Assembly: GCF_009834025.1 (NCBI RefSeq)
Contig: NZ_CP047156.1
Coordinates: 2,108,001-2,172,000 of the forward strand
Source: Epidermidibacterium keratini
GTDB lineage: Bacteria; Actinomycetota; Actinomycetes; Mycobacteriales; Antricoccaceae
DNA: 64,000 bases
Reading direction: 5' to 3'
This document shows positions 1 through 8,067 of the stretch, piece by piece. A program made the translations under genes and the position numbers. Position 1 is the stretch's first letter. Each line of letters starts with the position of its first letter. The notes beneath the pieces were generated by a model. It searched no databases and was not told the DNA's origin. It saw only the letters and a program-made list of their open reading frames with translations.

Positions 1-1486
1 CGTACGCGCCCTCAAGGGCGTCGACCTGCAGGTCCGCGCCGGCGAGGTCCTCGCGCTGATGGGCGAAAACGGGGCCGGAAAGTCGACCCTGCTGCGGATC
101 CTCAACGGCGATCACCAACCCGACGGCGGCTCGCTCGTGCTCGATGGCAAGCCGGTCACCTTCGCGACTCCGCACGCGGCGCACACCGCCGGCGTCCGGA
201 TCATCGCGCAGGAGCCGGAGATCATCCCGCACGTCGACGTGGCCGAGAACGTGTACGCCGGACGACTCCCGCGCCAGGGGCGTCGCTTCAGCCGCTCGCG
301 CGCCCTCGCTCAGGCAAAGGAAGACCTGCGGCGTTGGGGTTTCGACGGTCTCATCGACCCGAAGCAGATCGGCAGCCGGCTGTCACCGGCGCAACGCCAG
401 CTGGTCGAGATCATGCGGGGGCTGTCGGGCGACGTACGGGTGGTCGCCTTCGACGAACCCACCTCGTCGCTGTCCGACCACGAGGTCGACATCCTGTTTC
501 GGCTGATCGATCAGCTGCGCTCAGAGGGCGTCGCGATCATCTACGTCTCGCACCGGATGAAGGAGATCTTCCGCATCTCCGACCGCATCGCCGTCCTACG
601 CGATGGCCAGCTCGTCGGCACCAGGCCGTCCGCGGAGACCGACGAGGACGAGCTCGTGCGGATGATGGTCGGGCGCGACCTCGACGCGTTCTTCCGTAGC
701 CGCGACCACGAACAGGGTGAGGTCGTCCTCGATGTCAGCAACGTCAGCTCCGACGACGTACAAGACGTCTCACTGAGCGTCCGGGCCGGTGAGATTGTCG
801 CCATCGCAGGCCTTGTCGGCGCCGGACGCTCCGAGCTCGCTAAGGCGATCGTCGGCGACCTGCCCATCACGTCTGGGCAGGTCAGCATCGACGGCAAGCG
901 GCTTCGGTTGCGCAGCCCGCGCGACGCGATCCGGGCGGGGCTGGGCTTTGCTCCCGAGGAGCGCAAGGCAGAAGCGCTCATCATGGGCCGCGGCGTACGC
1001 GACAACATCTCGCTGGCCAGCCTGCACCAGCTCAGCCGCGGCCGTTTCGTGCGGTCGGCGGAGGAACGGTCGATGACCACCGACCTGATCTCCTCGCTGC
1101 GGATCAAGACGCCGTCGGCGGAACAGCTGGTGCGCAACCTATCCGGCGGCAACCAGCAGAAGGTCGTCTTGGCGCGCTGGCTGGCTCGCAAGCCGAAGAT
1201 TCTGATCCTCGACGAACCCACGCGCGGCGTCGACGTCGGCGCGAAGTCGGAGATCTACGGGATCATCAACAACCTCGCGGCGAGCGGGACGGCGCTGCTG
1301 ATCATCTCCTCCGAACTGCCCGAGGTTATCGGGCTTGCCGACCGCATCTTGGTGATGCGCGACGGCCAGATCTCCGGCGAGCTGCCGGGCGGCGCGAGCG
1401 AGGAAGAGATCCTCGCGCTCGCCATGACGCACGACGTACCCACCGAGGACACACAGCCCCACGAGAGCAACGAGGCAACATCATGA
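1..1486 (+). CDS. Sugar ABC transporter, double ATP-binding protein (5' partial)
   Basis: This is the energising subunit of a sugar ABC importer of the RbsA/MglA type, with two ABC domains in one chain. The frame is open to the window edge (first full codon at position 2), so the true start lies upstream and only about ten residues seem to be missing. The first Walker A reads GENGAGKST and the first signature-like segment LSPAQRQL. The second domain has a degenerate Walker A (GLVGAGRSE), the signature LSGGNQQKV and Walker B ILILDEPTRGVD. The stop overlaps the permease start as ATGA, so the two are translationally coupled. A periplasmic binding protein is expected upstream, outside the window. 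The sugar is inferred from the downstream enzymes, not from this protein. Confidence 0.95.
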   Translation, partial: VRALKGVDLQVRAGEVLALMGENGAGKSTLLRILNGDHQPDGGSLVLDGKPVTFATPHAAHTAGVRIIAQEPEIIPHVDVAENVYAGRLPRQGRRFSRSRALAQAKEDLRRWGFDGLIDPKQIGSRLSPAQRQLVEIMRGLSGDVRVVAFDEPTSSLSDHEVDILFRLIDQLRSEGVAIIYVSHRMKEIFRISDRIAVLRDGQLVGTRPSAETDEDELVRMMVGRDLDAFFRSRDHEQGEVVLDVSNVSSDDVQDVSLSVRAGEIVAIAGLVGAGRSELAKAIVGDLPITSGQVSIDGKRLRLRSPRDAIRAGLGFAPEERKAEALIMGRGVRDNISLASLHQLSRGRFVRSAEERSMTTDLISSLRIKTPSAEQLVRNLSGGNQQKVVLARWLARKPKILILDEPTRGVDVGAKSEIYGIINNLAASGTALLIISSELPEVIGLADRILVMRDGQISGELPGGASEEEILALAMTHDVPTEDTQPHESNEATS

Positions 1487-2523
1487 GCCAGTCCACCATC
1501 GAACCGACGCCCACCGCCGAGGTCGCCGACAAGCCGGAACGCCCAAGCGGTGTACGGCGGGTCATCGACCTGATCGGCGTACAAAACGTCAGCCTGCTGA
1601 TCGCGCTGGCCGTGCTCGTCGCGATCATCGGCAGTCAGCACCCACAGTTCTTCCAGCTGTCGAACTTCCGCGTCATCGGCCAAGCCGTCGCCGTGGTCGG
1701 CATCCTCGCCGTCGCACAGACCATCGTGATCATCCTCGGCGGACTGGACATCTCGGTCGGATCCGCTGCCGGCCTGGGGTCGGTCGTCTCGGCGATGGTG
1801 TTAATGAGCTGGGGCGGAAGCGCGGGACTCGGGATCCTCGTCGCGCTGCTCGTCGGCATCGCCGCCGGCCTGCTCAACGGCGCCATCATCGTCTACGGCC
1901 GGGTCAACCCTGTCATCGCGACCCTGGCAACATTCGCGGCATACAAGGGAATCGCGCAGCTGCTCTCCGATGGACGGTCCCAGGGCTACACCGGAACGGA
2001 CCCGGTCTTCGTCTTCATCGCGCGAGGATCGATGATGGGCATCCCGATCCTGATCTGGATCCTCATCCTGGTCGCGGTCGGCGCGCACGTCATGCTGCGC
2101 TACACCGATATCGGTCGCAACCTCTACGCCATCGGCGGCAACGACGTGGCCGCGCGCCTGGCCGGCATCAACATCAACAAGTACATCCTCGCCGTCTACG
2201 CGCTTGTCGGAGTCGCCGCCGCGCTCGCCGGCATCCTGATCACCGCTCGCACCGGCTCGGGTCAACCGGTCTCGGGCAGCGAAGGGCTTGAGCTGCAGGC
2301 GATCACGGCGGCCGCCCTCGGCGGCGCGGCGCTGCGAGGCGGCAAGGGAACGATCAGCGGCACCATCCTCGCCGTACTGCTGCTCGGCGTACTCGACAAC
2401 GGCATCACGCTGTTTGACATCAACACCTTCTGGCAAAACGTCGCACGCGGCGCGCTGCTGGTCATCGCGGTCATCATCCAGCAGGCCCGCAGCGGTGAGC
2501 GCCGAGTCGGGATGCCCGCATGA
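1483..2523 (+). CDS. Sugar ABC transporter permease, RbsC family
   Basis: This is a 346-residue integral membrane permease that would form the channel for the preceding double ATPase. About 30 polar residues precede hydrophobic segments that fill the rest of the chain, beginning near VSLLIALAVLVAI. The BPD_transp_2 family block is visible: ILGGLDISVG near residue 85, then NPVIATLATF, and a C-terminal GGAALRGGKGTISGT. It overlaps the ATPase stop and the following SDR start by ATGA on both sides, so the three genes form one tightly coupled unit. Importers of this type carry ribose, galactose, xylose and similar sugars, and the neighbouring galactonate-pathway enzymes suggest an aldose. Confidence 0.93.
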   Translation: MSQSTIEPTPTAEVADKPERPSGVRRVIDLIGVQNVSLLIALAVLVAIIGSQHPQFFQLSNFRVIGQAVAVVGILAVAQTIVIILGGLDISVGSAAGLGSVVSAMVLMSWGGSAGLGILVALLVGIAAGLLNGAIIVYGRVNPVIATLATFAAYKGIAQLLSDGRSQGYTGTDPVFVFIARGSMMGIPILIWILILVAVGAHVMLRYTDIGRNLYAIGGNDVAARLAGININKYILAVYALVGVAAALAGILITARTGSGQPVSGSEGLELQAITAAALGGAALRGGKGTISGTILAVLLLGVLDNGITLFDINTFWQNVARGALLVIAVIIQQARSGERRVGMPA

Positions 2524-3257
2524 CCGGGGCACTCGACGGCGCCGTCGTCGCGGTGACCGGCGGCGCGCGCGGGATCGGCGCAGCGATTGCCGATCTCGCC
2601 GCCGCCCAAGGCGCCCGCGTGGCGGTCATCGACCTGACCAAGCCCGAGCAGCAGACGGATGCCATGGCACTGCAAGCCGACATCACCAACCCAGCGGAGC
2701 GGTCCGGGGCATTCTCGGCCATCGCAGCCGAGCTCGGAGCGGTGTCGGTATTGGTCAACAATGCCGGCCGCAACGTGTATCTCGACCCGGTGACGATGAC
2801 CGACGACGACTGGGACGACTTCATCGCGATCGACCTCAAGTCGTCATGGGCCTGCGCCAAGGAGGTCCTCCCGGCGATGAAGCAGGCGCGTGCCGGGGCG
2901 ATCGTCAATGTCGCGTCGCTGCACTCATCGCTGACGACGAAAGGCATGTTTCCTTACGCGGCAGCGAAGTCTGGGCTCGTCGGGCTGACTCGCAGCCTTG
3001 CGCTCGAGGTCGCCGAGTTCGGGATCCGGGTCAATGCCGTGAGCCCCGGGTACGTGCGCACGGTCCAGGTCGATGACTACTTCGCGAGTACGCCGGGAAT
3101 CGAGACCGAGGTGCTCGACGTACACCCGCTCGGGCGGATCGGCGTACCGGCCGAGATCGCCCAGGTCGTGTGCTTCCTCGCCTCCGATGCCGCGTCCTAC
3201 GTCACCGGCGCCAACTGGGCGGTCGATGGCGGCTTCGGCGTGCGGTTCTCGCGGTGA
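2520..3257 (+). CDS. SDR family oxidoreductase, probable aldose dehydrogenase
   Basis: This is a 245-residue classical short-chain dehydrogenase. The cofactor loop TGGARGIG is at residues 13-20, NNAG follows in the middle, and the catalytic YxxxK is Y146/K150 in YAAAKSG. The C-terminus has the usual CFLASDAASYVTGANWAVDGG. It is coupled to the permease by ATGA and followed by galactonate dehydratase, a lactonase and a mutarotase. From that context it most likely oxidises an aldose such as galactose, fucose or arabinose to its lactone with NAD(P). The substrate is an inference; the SDR class is certain. Confidence 0.9.
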   Translation: MTGALDGAVVAVTGGARGIGAAIADLAAAQGARVAVIDLTKPEQQTDAMALQADITNPAERSGAFSAIAAELGAVSVLVNNAGRNVYLDPVTMTDDDWDDFIAIDLKSSWACAKEVLPAMKQARAGAIVNVASLHSSLTTKGMFPYAAAKSGLVGLTRSLALEVAEFGIRVNAVSPGYVRTVQVDDYFASTPGIETEVLDVHPLGRIGVPAEIAQVVCFLASDAASYVTGANWAVDGGFGVRFSR

Positions 3258-3285
3258 GCGCAGTCTGCTTAGAAAGGGCAGCACT

Positions 3286-4431
3286 ATGAAGATCACGTCC
3301 GTGGAGACCTTCCTCGTCGCGCCGCGCTGGCTGTTCGTGCGGATCGGCACCGACGAGGGCATCGTCGGCTGGGGAGAGCCGGTCATCGAGGGCCGGGCAC
3401 AGACCGTACGAGCCGCCGTGCATGAGCTCGAGGAGGTGCTGCTTGGCGCAGATCCCCTTCGTATCGAGGATCTGTGGCAGGTGATGACGAAGGGCACCTT
3501 CTATCGCGGCGGGCCGGTGCTGTCCAGTGCGGTCGCCGGAATCGACCAGGCGCTGTGGGACATTGCTGGGAAGGCACGCGGCGTACCTGTCCATGAGCTG
3601 CTCGGCGGGCCGGTCCGCGACACGCTTCGCATGTATGGCTGGGTTGGCGGTGACACGCCGACCGAGGTGCGCGATGTCATCGCGCAGCAGGTCGAGGCGG
3701 GGTTGACCGCAATCAAGATGAATGTCAGCGGGCGGATGTCGCCGATTGCCTCACCGGTCGAGATCGCCGCGGCGGTCGGTCGGGCCGAGGCGGCGCGCGA
3801 GGTGCTAGGCGACGAGCGCGACTTCGCGATCGACTTCCACGGCCGGGTCAGCAAGGCAAACGCGCGACGGCTGTTAGCGCTGCTGCAGGACTCCGCGCCG
3901 ATGTTCGTGGAGGAGCCGCTGGTGCCTGAGCACTCACACCTGCTGGGCGAGCTCGTCGGCCTGTCGAACATCCCGCTTGCCACGGGTGAGCGGCTCTTCT
4001 CGCGCACCGACATGCTGCCGGCACTGCAGAGCGGGATCGCCGTGGTGCAACCGGATATCTCCCATGCCGGAGGGATCTCCGAGACCCGCCGGATCGCGTC
4101 ACTGGCGGAGACGTTCGGCGTACTCGTCGCTCCGCACTGCCCGCTTGGACCGATCGCGCTTGCCGCATCGGTGCAGCTGGACTTCGCGACTCCGAACTTC
4201 CTGATCCAGGAGCAGAGCCTGGGAATCCACTACAACGCCGGCAGCGACCTACTGGACTACCTAGTCGACCCGTCGGTGTTTACGATGCGGGACGGGTACC
4301 TGGACCGGCCGTTAGGCCCAGGTCTGGGTATTGAGATCGACGAGCAGGCGGTGCGCGATGCCGACCGCCGCGGGCATGACTGGAAGTCGCCGGTGTGGCG
4401 GCACGACGACGGCTCGTTTGCCGAATGGTGA
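3286..4431 (+). CDS. dgoD: D-galactonate dehydratase
   Basis: This enolase-superfamily enzyme dehydrates D-galactonate to 2-keto-3-deoxygalactonate. The protein matches my recollection of E. coli DgoD over its whole length (381 versus 382 residues), including WGEPVIEGRA, FYRGGP, AGIDQALWDI and APHCPLGPIALAA. The metal ligands fall at the same numbers: D183 in IDFHGR, E209 in VEEPL and E235 in TGERLFSR, with the catalytic histidine at 284. An open frame extends further upstream into the SDR gene, but the ATG at 3286 is preceded by AGAAAGGG and gives the canonical N-terminus MKITSVETF. The kinase and aldolase that complete the pathway are not in the window. Confidence 0.93.
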   Translation: MKITSVETFLVAPRWLFVRIGTDEGIVGWGEPVIEGRAQTVRAAVHELEEVLLGADPLRIEDLWQVMTKGTFYRGGPVLSSAVAGIDQALWDIAGKARGVPVHELLGGPVRDTLRMYGWVGGDTPTEVRDVIAQQVEAGLTAIKMNVSGRMSPIASPVEIAAAVGRAEAAREVLGDERDFAIDFHGRVSKANARRLLALLQDSAPMFVEEPLVPEHSHLLGELVGLSNIPLATGERLFSRTDMLPALQSGIAVVQPDISHAGGISETRRIASLAETFGVLVAPHCPLGPIALAASVQLDFATPNFLIQEQSLGIHYNAGSDLLDYLVDPSVFTMRDGYLDRPLGPGLGIEIDEQAVRDADRRGHDWKSPVWRHDDGSFAEW

Positions 4432-4462
4432 ATGAGCCACAGGTCGAAGGAGAGTTGAGACG

Positions 4463-5311
4463 ATGCGCGCTGAGCGGCTGACCGACGTCATCACCGAGCA
4501 CGGCGAAGGCGCTTTGTGGGATGAGCGGGACGGCGTACTGCGCTGCGTCGACATGCTTGCCGGTGATGTCGTCACGGTCGATGGTGACGAGGTGACCGCG
4601 CGGCAGAACTTCGGCCGCATCGCGGCAGCGTGGCGCCCTCGGCGTACTGGCGGCATGGTCGTGGCGACCGAGCGCGGGTTCTCGCTCACCGACTCCCAGG
4701 GCGCAGTGACCGCCCTGCCGGCCGTGTTTGACGATCCTGGTGCGCGGATGAACGAGGGCGGATGCTCTCCGGACGGGCACTTCTACTGCGGCTCGATGGC
4801 CTACGACACTCGGCCCGGTGGCGGCTCGGTGTATCGGTTGGATCCTGATCATCAGGTGAGCACGGTCGCGGATGACGTCACGATCTCCAACGGGCTCGCC
4901 TGGGTGCCGGACGGCTCGTTCTTCTACTACGTCGACACCCCGACCCAGGCCGTCAGCGCGGTGCGGCTCGATGCCGCTGGGCGCTTTGGCGAGCAGCGCA
5001 CCGTCGTCTCGGTGCCGGAGGACGCCGGCTCACCGGACGGCATGACTCTCGATGCCGACGGCAACCTCTGGGTGGCGATGTGGGGTGGGTCGGCCGTGCA
5101 CTGCTACTCGCCGTCGGGTGAGCTACTGGACACGGTCGAGGTCGATGCTCGTCAGGTGACGTCGTGTGCGTTCGGCGGATCGGACTATCGCACGCTTTTC
5201 ATCACGACGTCGCGCGAGGGGCTGACTGATGACGATGACCCGGTGGCGGGCTCGATCTTCGCCTGCACGCCAGGGACTGTTGGGTTCGCAGCCTTCCCGT
5301 ATGCCGGGTAG
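4463..5311 (+). CDS. SMP-30/gluconolactonase-like sugar lactonase
   Basis: This is a 282-residue regucalcin-type six-bladed propeller lactonase, expected to hydrolyse the aldonolactone made by the SDR to the acid used by DgoD. The expected metal-site segments are present: EHGEGALWDERDG near the N-terminus, NEGG and YCGSM in the middle, SNGLAWVPDG, and GSPDGMTLDADGNLWVAMW. A purine-rich GAAGGAGA lies upstream of the ATG. The gene is 31 bp after dgoD and 6 bp before the epimerase, inside the same operon. Family and role are well supported; the exact lactone is inferred. Confidence 0.9.
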   Translation: MRAERLTDVITEHGEGALWDERDGVLRCVDMLAGDVVTVDGDEVTARQNFGRIAAAWRPRRTGGMVVATERGFSLTDSQGAVTALPAVFDDPGARMNEGGCSPDGHFYCGSMAYDTRPGGGSVYRLDPDHQVSTVADDVTISNGLAWVPDGSFFYYVDTPTQAVSAVRLDAAGRFGEQRTVVSVPEDAGSPDGMTLDADGNLWVAMWGGSAVHCYSPSGELLDTVEVDARQVTSCAFGGSDYRTLFITTSREGLTDDDDPVAGSIFACTPGTVGFAAFPYAG

Positions 5312-5317
5312 CGATAC

Positions 5318-6139
5318 GTGATCTCGCTGGGTACGCCGGCACTTCGGGTCGAGCTTGACCCAGACCATGGCGCGGCGCTGACCTCCCTGCGCAGCGATGG
5401 GGTGGAGTGGCTCGCTGACGGCGTGGGCGCCAGCACCCCGGACCCCGGCAACTTCCTCGAGTCGGGGCTTCGGGGGTACGACGACTGCTTCCCGTCGATC
5501 TCGGCGTCGGGCGTGGTGCCCGATCACGGGTTTGTGTGGTCGCGCCCATGGGAGGTGGTCTCCGTCGAGCGTGACGCGGCCACGCTCCGGGTCGAGGTTC
5601 CCGAGTATTCCTGCACTCTTCAGCGGCGAGTGCGGGTCGATGACGGCGTACACCTCGACTATCTGCTCACGAGCTCAGCGACGGCGCCGGTGCCGTTTGT
5701 CTGGGCCGGGCACTGTCTCTTCGCAGCGGCAGGGGAGCTAGAAGTCGTGATGGACGCGCCGGTCGCGCGCCTCGACTCCAGCGCTGGTGTTGAGCTGGAC
5801 GAGCCGTGGCGGCACGATGGCGATCTCTATCGCTGGGTCGACGCAAAGGTCGGCGGCTATGCCAAGTGGTTTGCGCCGTGGCCGTCCGAAGGAGTGTTGC
5901 TGCGTCGTGGAACGCAGTCGCTGCAGGTCGATGCACATGCCGATGCGTCACTGCCGCTGATGCTGGGCGTGTGGCTGAACAACGAGGCGTTCCCGCGGGA
6001 ACGCCCCGTGAGCCACCTCGGACTCGAGCCCACGATCGGCGACGCTGACGACCTCGCGCTGGCTGTGGAACGCGGCACCTGCGGCTGGGTACCCCGCGAC
6101 ATACCCCTGCGATGGTCGGTCACCCTCACCCCGCATTAA
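5318..6139 (+). CDS. Aldose 1-epimerase family protein
   Basis: This is a 273-residue galactose-mutarotase-fold protein with a GTG start six bases after the lactonase stop. It would interconvert sugar anomers and so feed the beta-specific dehydrogenase. Family features include the central WAGHCLFAA histidine segment and a late LGLEPTIGDADDL, whose glutamate is the likely catalytic base. It is the last gene of the sugar operon and is followed by a dispersed repeat copy, then the convergent ApgM-like gene. An epimerase acting on other aldoses or sugar phosphates is possible. Confidence 0.83.
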   Translation: MISLGTPALRVELDPDHGAALTSLRSDGVEWLADGVGASTPDPGNFLESGLRGYDDCFPSISASGVVPDHGFVWSRPWEVVSVERDAATLRVEVPEYSCTLQRRVRVDDGVHLDYLLTSSATAPVPFVWAGHCLFAAAGELEVVMDAPVARLDSSAGVELDEPWRHDGDLYRWVDAKVGGYAKWFAPWPSEGVLLRRGTQSLQVDAHADASLPLMLGVWLNNEAFPRERPVSHLGLEPTIGDADDLALAVERGTCGWVPRDIPLRWSVTLTPH

Positions 6140-6142
6140 TCC

Positions 6143-6190
6143 GATGGTCGAGCACCGAGCGAGCGTTAGCGAGTGAGCGGCTGTCGAGAC
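6143..6190. repeat. Dispersed intergenic repeat copy between convergent genes
   Basis: This 48-bp segment contains GGTCGAGCA, GAGCGTTAGCGAGTGAG and CTGTCGAGACC. It is the same element seen near 17000, 18900 and as a tandem array at 54000, here in reverse orientation relative to the array. It fills the whole gap between the convergent epimerase and ApgM-like genes, so it may act as a bidirectional terminator. Confidence 0.75.
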
Positions 6191-7528
6191 CTACTCCGTG
6201 ACCCGGAAGTGCTCAGGCTCATCGGCCAGGGCAGGCACCCAGCGGGGTGTGATCCGGTGCCCGAGAAACACCGGCCGGTTGGCGCAGCTGAGCAGCAGTG
6301 GCAGCAGCTCTGCGGCGCTGACCTTGCCAAACCAGCCGTGCCGCGCGGTCCACTCACCGAACGCGGTGACCTCGTCGCGGCGTGCCCCCGGCCCGACGAT
6401 CGTCAGCGGCGTGGGATCGCCGGTGTGCAGTACGCCGTGCACCGACGGGGTCGCGTGATCGCCGGTCACCGCGATGACCGCTCGCTCGCTCAGTGCGTCG
6501 AGACCCGCGAGCCCCTGGTCGATCTGCTGCAGCACGTCGCGCTTGGCGTAGGGATCCTTGGTGTGTCCGGCCTCGTCGGTGGCCTTGGTGTGCACGTGGA
6601 CGAACTGGGCCCCTGCCTCGATGAGTTCCCCAGCGGCAGCCACGCGCGCGGCGATGTCGTGTGCGAGGTCGGACTCTGGCCGCAGGTGGGTCTGTTGCAT
6701 GTCGAGCAACTTCGCGAGCCCCCGATAGAACCGGGTGCTGGTGACCGCGGCGCCAGCGATCCCGGTCTGCTCGAGGAACGACGGGATCGGGCGTCGTACG
6801 CCGGCCCACTTCGTGCTGAGTGTGTCGAGAGCCGGGAGCCCGGCATCGACGCGGCGTGCGTTGACCGTGCTCTGCAGCAGGTGTGCGCGGGCGCCACGGA
6901 GCGCGCGCTCTAGGTCGGTCGCGAGCGCGGTGCCGTTTTCGGTGGTCGGCCGCGGCCGCAACAAGGGGTGGAACGTCTCGAAAAACGGGTCGGTGTCGGT
7001 GACATCGGCGTACTCGTGGTGCTCGGCGACCAGCAACGATTCGCCGCCGCCCAAGGGAGCCAGCGTGAAGCCGTCGTCGGCCAGGACGCTGTGCAGCTCG
7101 GAAAAGAGCAGCCGGGCGTCGTCGCTGTCAGCGGCGCTGGCTCGGCCGGTGATCCAGAGCCGGCCGGACTCAAGCCGGGAGGTGCGCAGCGCGGCGTGGA
7201 GTACGGCGCGACCTTCCGGGACGTCGAGTCCGGCGCCTAGTCCTTCGAGCACGGCCCGTCCGGGAAAAGCGACGTCGTGAAATCCGAACATCGACCAGTG
7301 CGAGACCTCCGAGCTCGGTGCCGGTCCCCAGCCGAACGGCACGTGCCACCCGTTGGCGCCCCGCGCTGCGAGCGCGTCGAGGTGCGGCGTGTCGGCTGCT
7401 TCGGCTGGTGTGCGGTCACCCAGCTCGGGCACCGGACGGTCGCCGAGTCCGTCGAGCACGAGCAGGACGATCGGCCGCCGGTCGTCGTCTAGCCTCGGTT
7501 GGCTTTCGCCGTACCCTGCCGGCTTCAC
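6191..7528 (-). CDS. ApgM-like phosphoglycerate mutase/alkaline phosphatase superfamily protein
   Basis: This is a 445-residue metalloenzyme of the alkaline-phosphatase superfamily, closest to archaeal-type cofactor-independent phosphoglycerate mutases. It carries VLDGLGDRP (metal aspartate), the candidate nucleophile region PSSEVSHWSMFG, HVHTKATDEAGH and TGDHATPS. The start overlaps the upstream nucleotidyltransferase by ATGA, and it is the last of a three-gene operon. Housekeeping glycolysis is not implied: the neighbours are an acyl-CoA dehydrogenase and a nucleotidyltransferase, and this family includes enzymes that act on other phosphoesters and phosphonates. The substrate is unknown. 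Confidence 0.82.
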   Translation of the reverse strand: MKPAGYGESQPRLDDDRRPIVLLVLDGLGDRPVPELGDRTPAEAADTPHLDALAARGANGWHVPFGWGPAPSSEVSHWSMFGFHDVAFPGRAVLEGLGAGLDVPEGRAVLHAALRTSRLESGRLWITGRASAADSDDARLLFSELHSVLADDGFTLAPLGGGESLLVAEHHEYADVTDTDPFFETFHPLLRPRPTTENGTALATDLERALRGARAHLLQSTVNARRVDAGLPALDTLSTKWAGVRRPIPSFLEQTGIAGAAVTSTRFYRGLAKLLDMQQTHLRPESDLAHDIAARVAAAGELIEAGAQFVHVHTKATDEAGHTKDPYAKRDVLQQIDQGLAGLDALSERAVIAVTGDHATPSVHGVLHTGDPTPLTIVGPGARRDEVTAFGEWTARHGWFGKVSAAELLPLLLSCANRPVFLGHRITPRWVPALADEPEHFRVTE

Positions 7529-8067
7529 CGTGCCCGCTCCTGCAGCAGCCGCGCGAGTACGTCATCGACGGCTGGCGGAAGCAGGTCGGCCCTGCTCGTG
7601 CCCGCGGCGATGGCGGCGCGTACGTCGGTAGCGCTGATCTTGCTCGTCGGATCGCCGTCGATCAGCGTGACTCGATAGCCGCCATCGCTGAGCCTGTTGG
7701 CCTTTTCGCGTTCCCACTCACTGAAGGCGCGCACGAACTGGATGGCCGACGCTGGGACGTAGTCGTGCCAGTGCTCCGGGCGGCTGAGGTCAAACGGCAC
7801 GATCGTGCTCGGGACCGGTACGCCGATGAGGGCGGCCTGCAGCAGCTGCACGCGCTCGAAGTAACTAAACGGGTTTGCCGACTCCAGGTGGCGGTGGGCC
7901 GACTGCTTCGCCAGGTGTCGGGCGCCGGGATCGGGGTTGGTGATCGCCACGATGAGGTGGTCGGCCTCCTGCGCAGCCCGGATGAAGAGCTCCACGTGCT
8001 GGCGGTGCACCGGCTGGAACCGACCGGTGACGCACGCGAGGGACATCTCGCCTGCGGGCCTGCTCAT
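7525..8067 (-). CDS. Nucleotidyltransferase, NMN adenylyltransferase (NadM)-like
   Basis: This is a 180-residue cytidylyl/adenylyltransferase-fold protein. The nucleotide-binding motif is GRFQPVHRQH near residue 16, where the GRFQPxHxGH of NadM enzymes has Q in place of G. The C-terminal ISATDVRAAIAAG matches the second conserved motif of the superfamily. Both ends overlap neighbours by 4 bp, so it is coupled to the acyl-CoA dehydrogenase and the ApgM-like gene. It could make NAD from NMN, or activate another phosphate or phosphonate with CTP or ATP; the operon does not look like ordinary NAD synthesis. Confidence 0.85.
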   Translation of the reverse strand: MSRPAGEMSLACVTGRFQPVHRQHVELFIRAAQEADHLIVAITNPDPGARHLAKQSAHRHLESANPFSYFERVQLLQAALIGVPVPSTIVPFDLSRPEHWHDYVPASAIQFVRAFSEWEREKANRLSDGGYRVTLIDGDPTSKISATDVRAAIAAGTSRADLLPPAVDDVLARLLQERAR

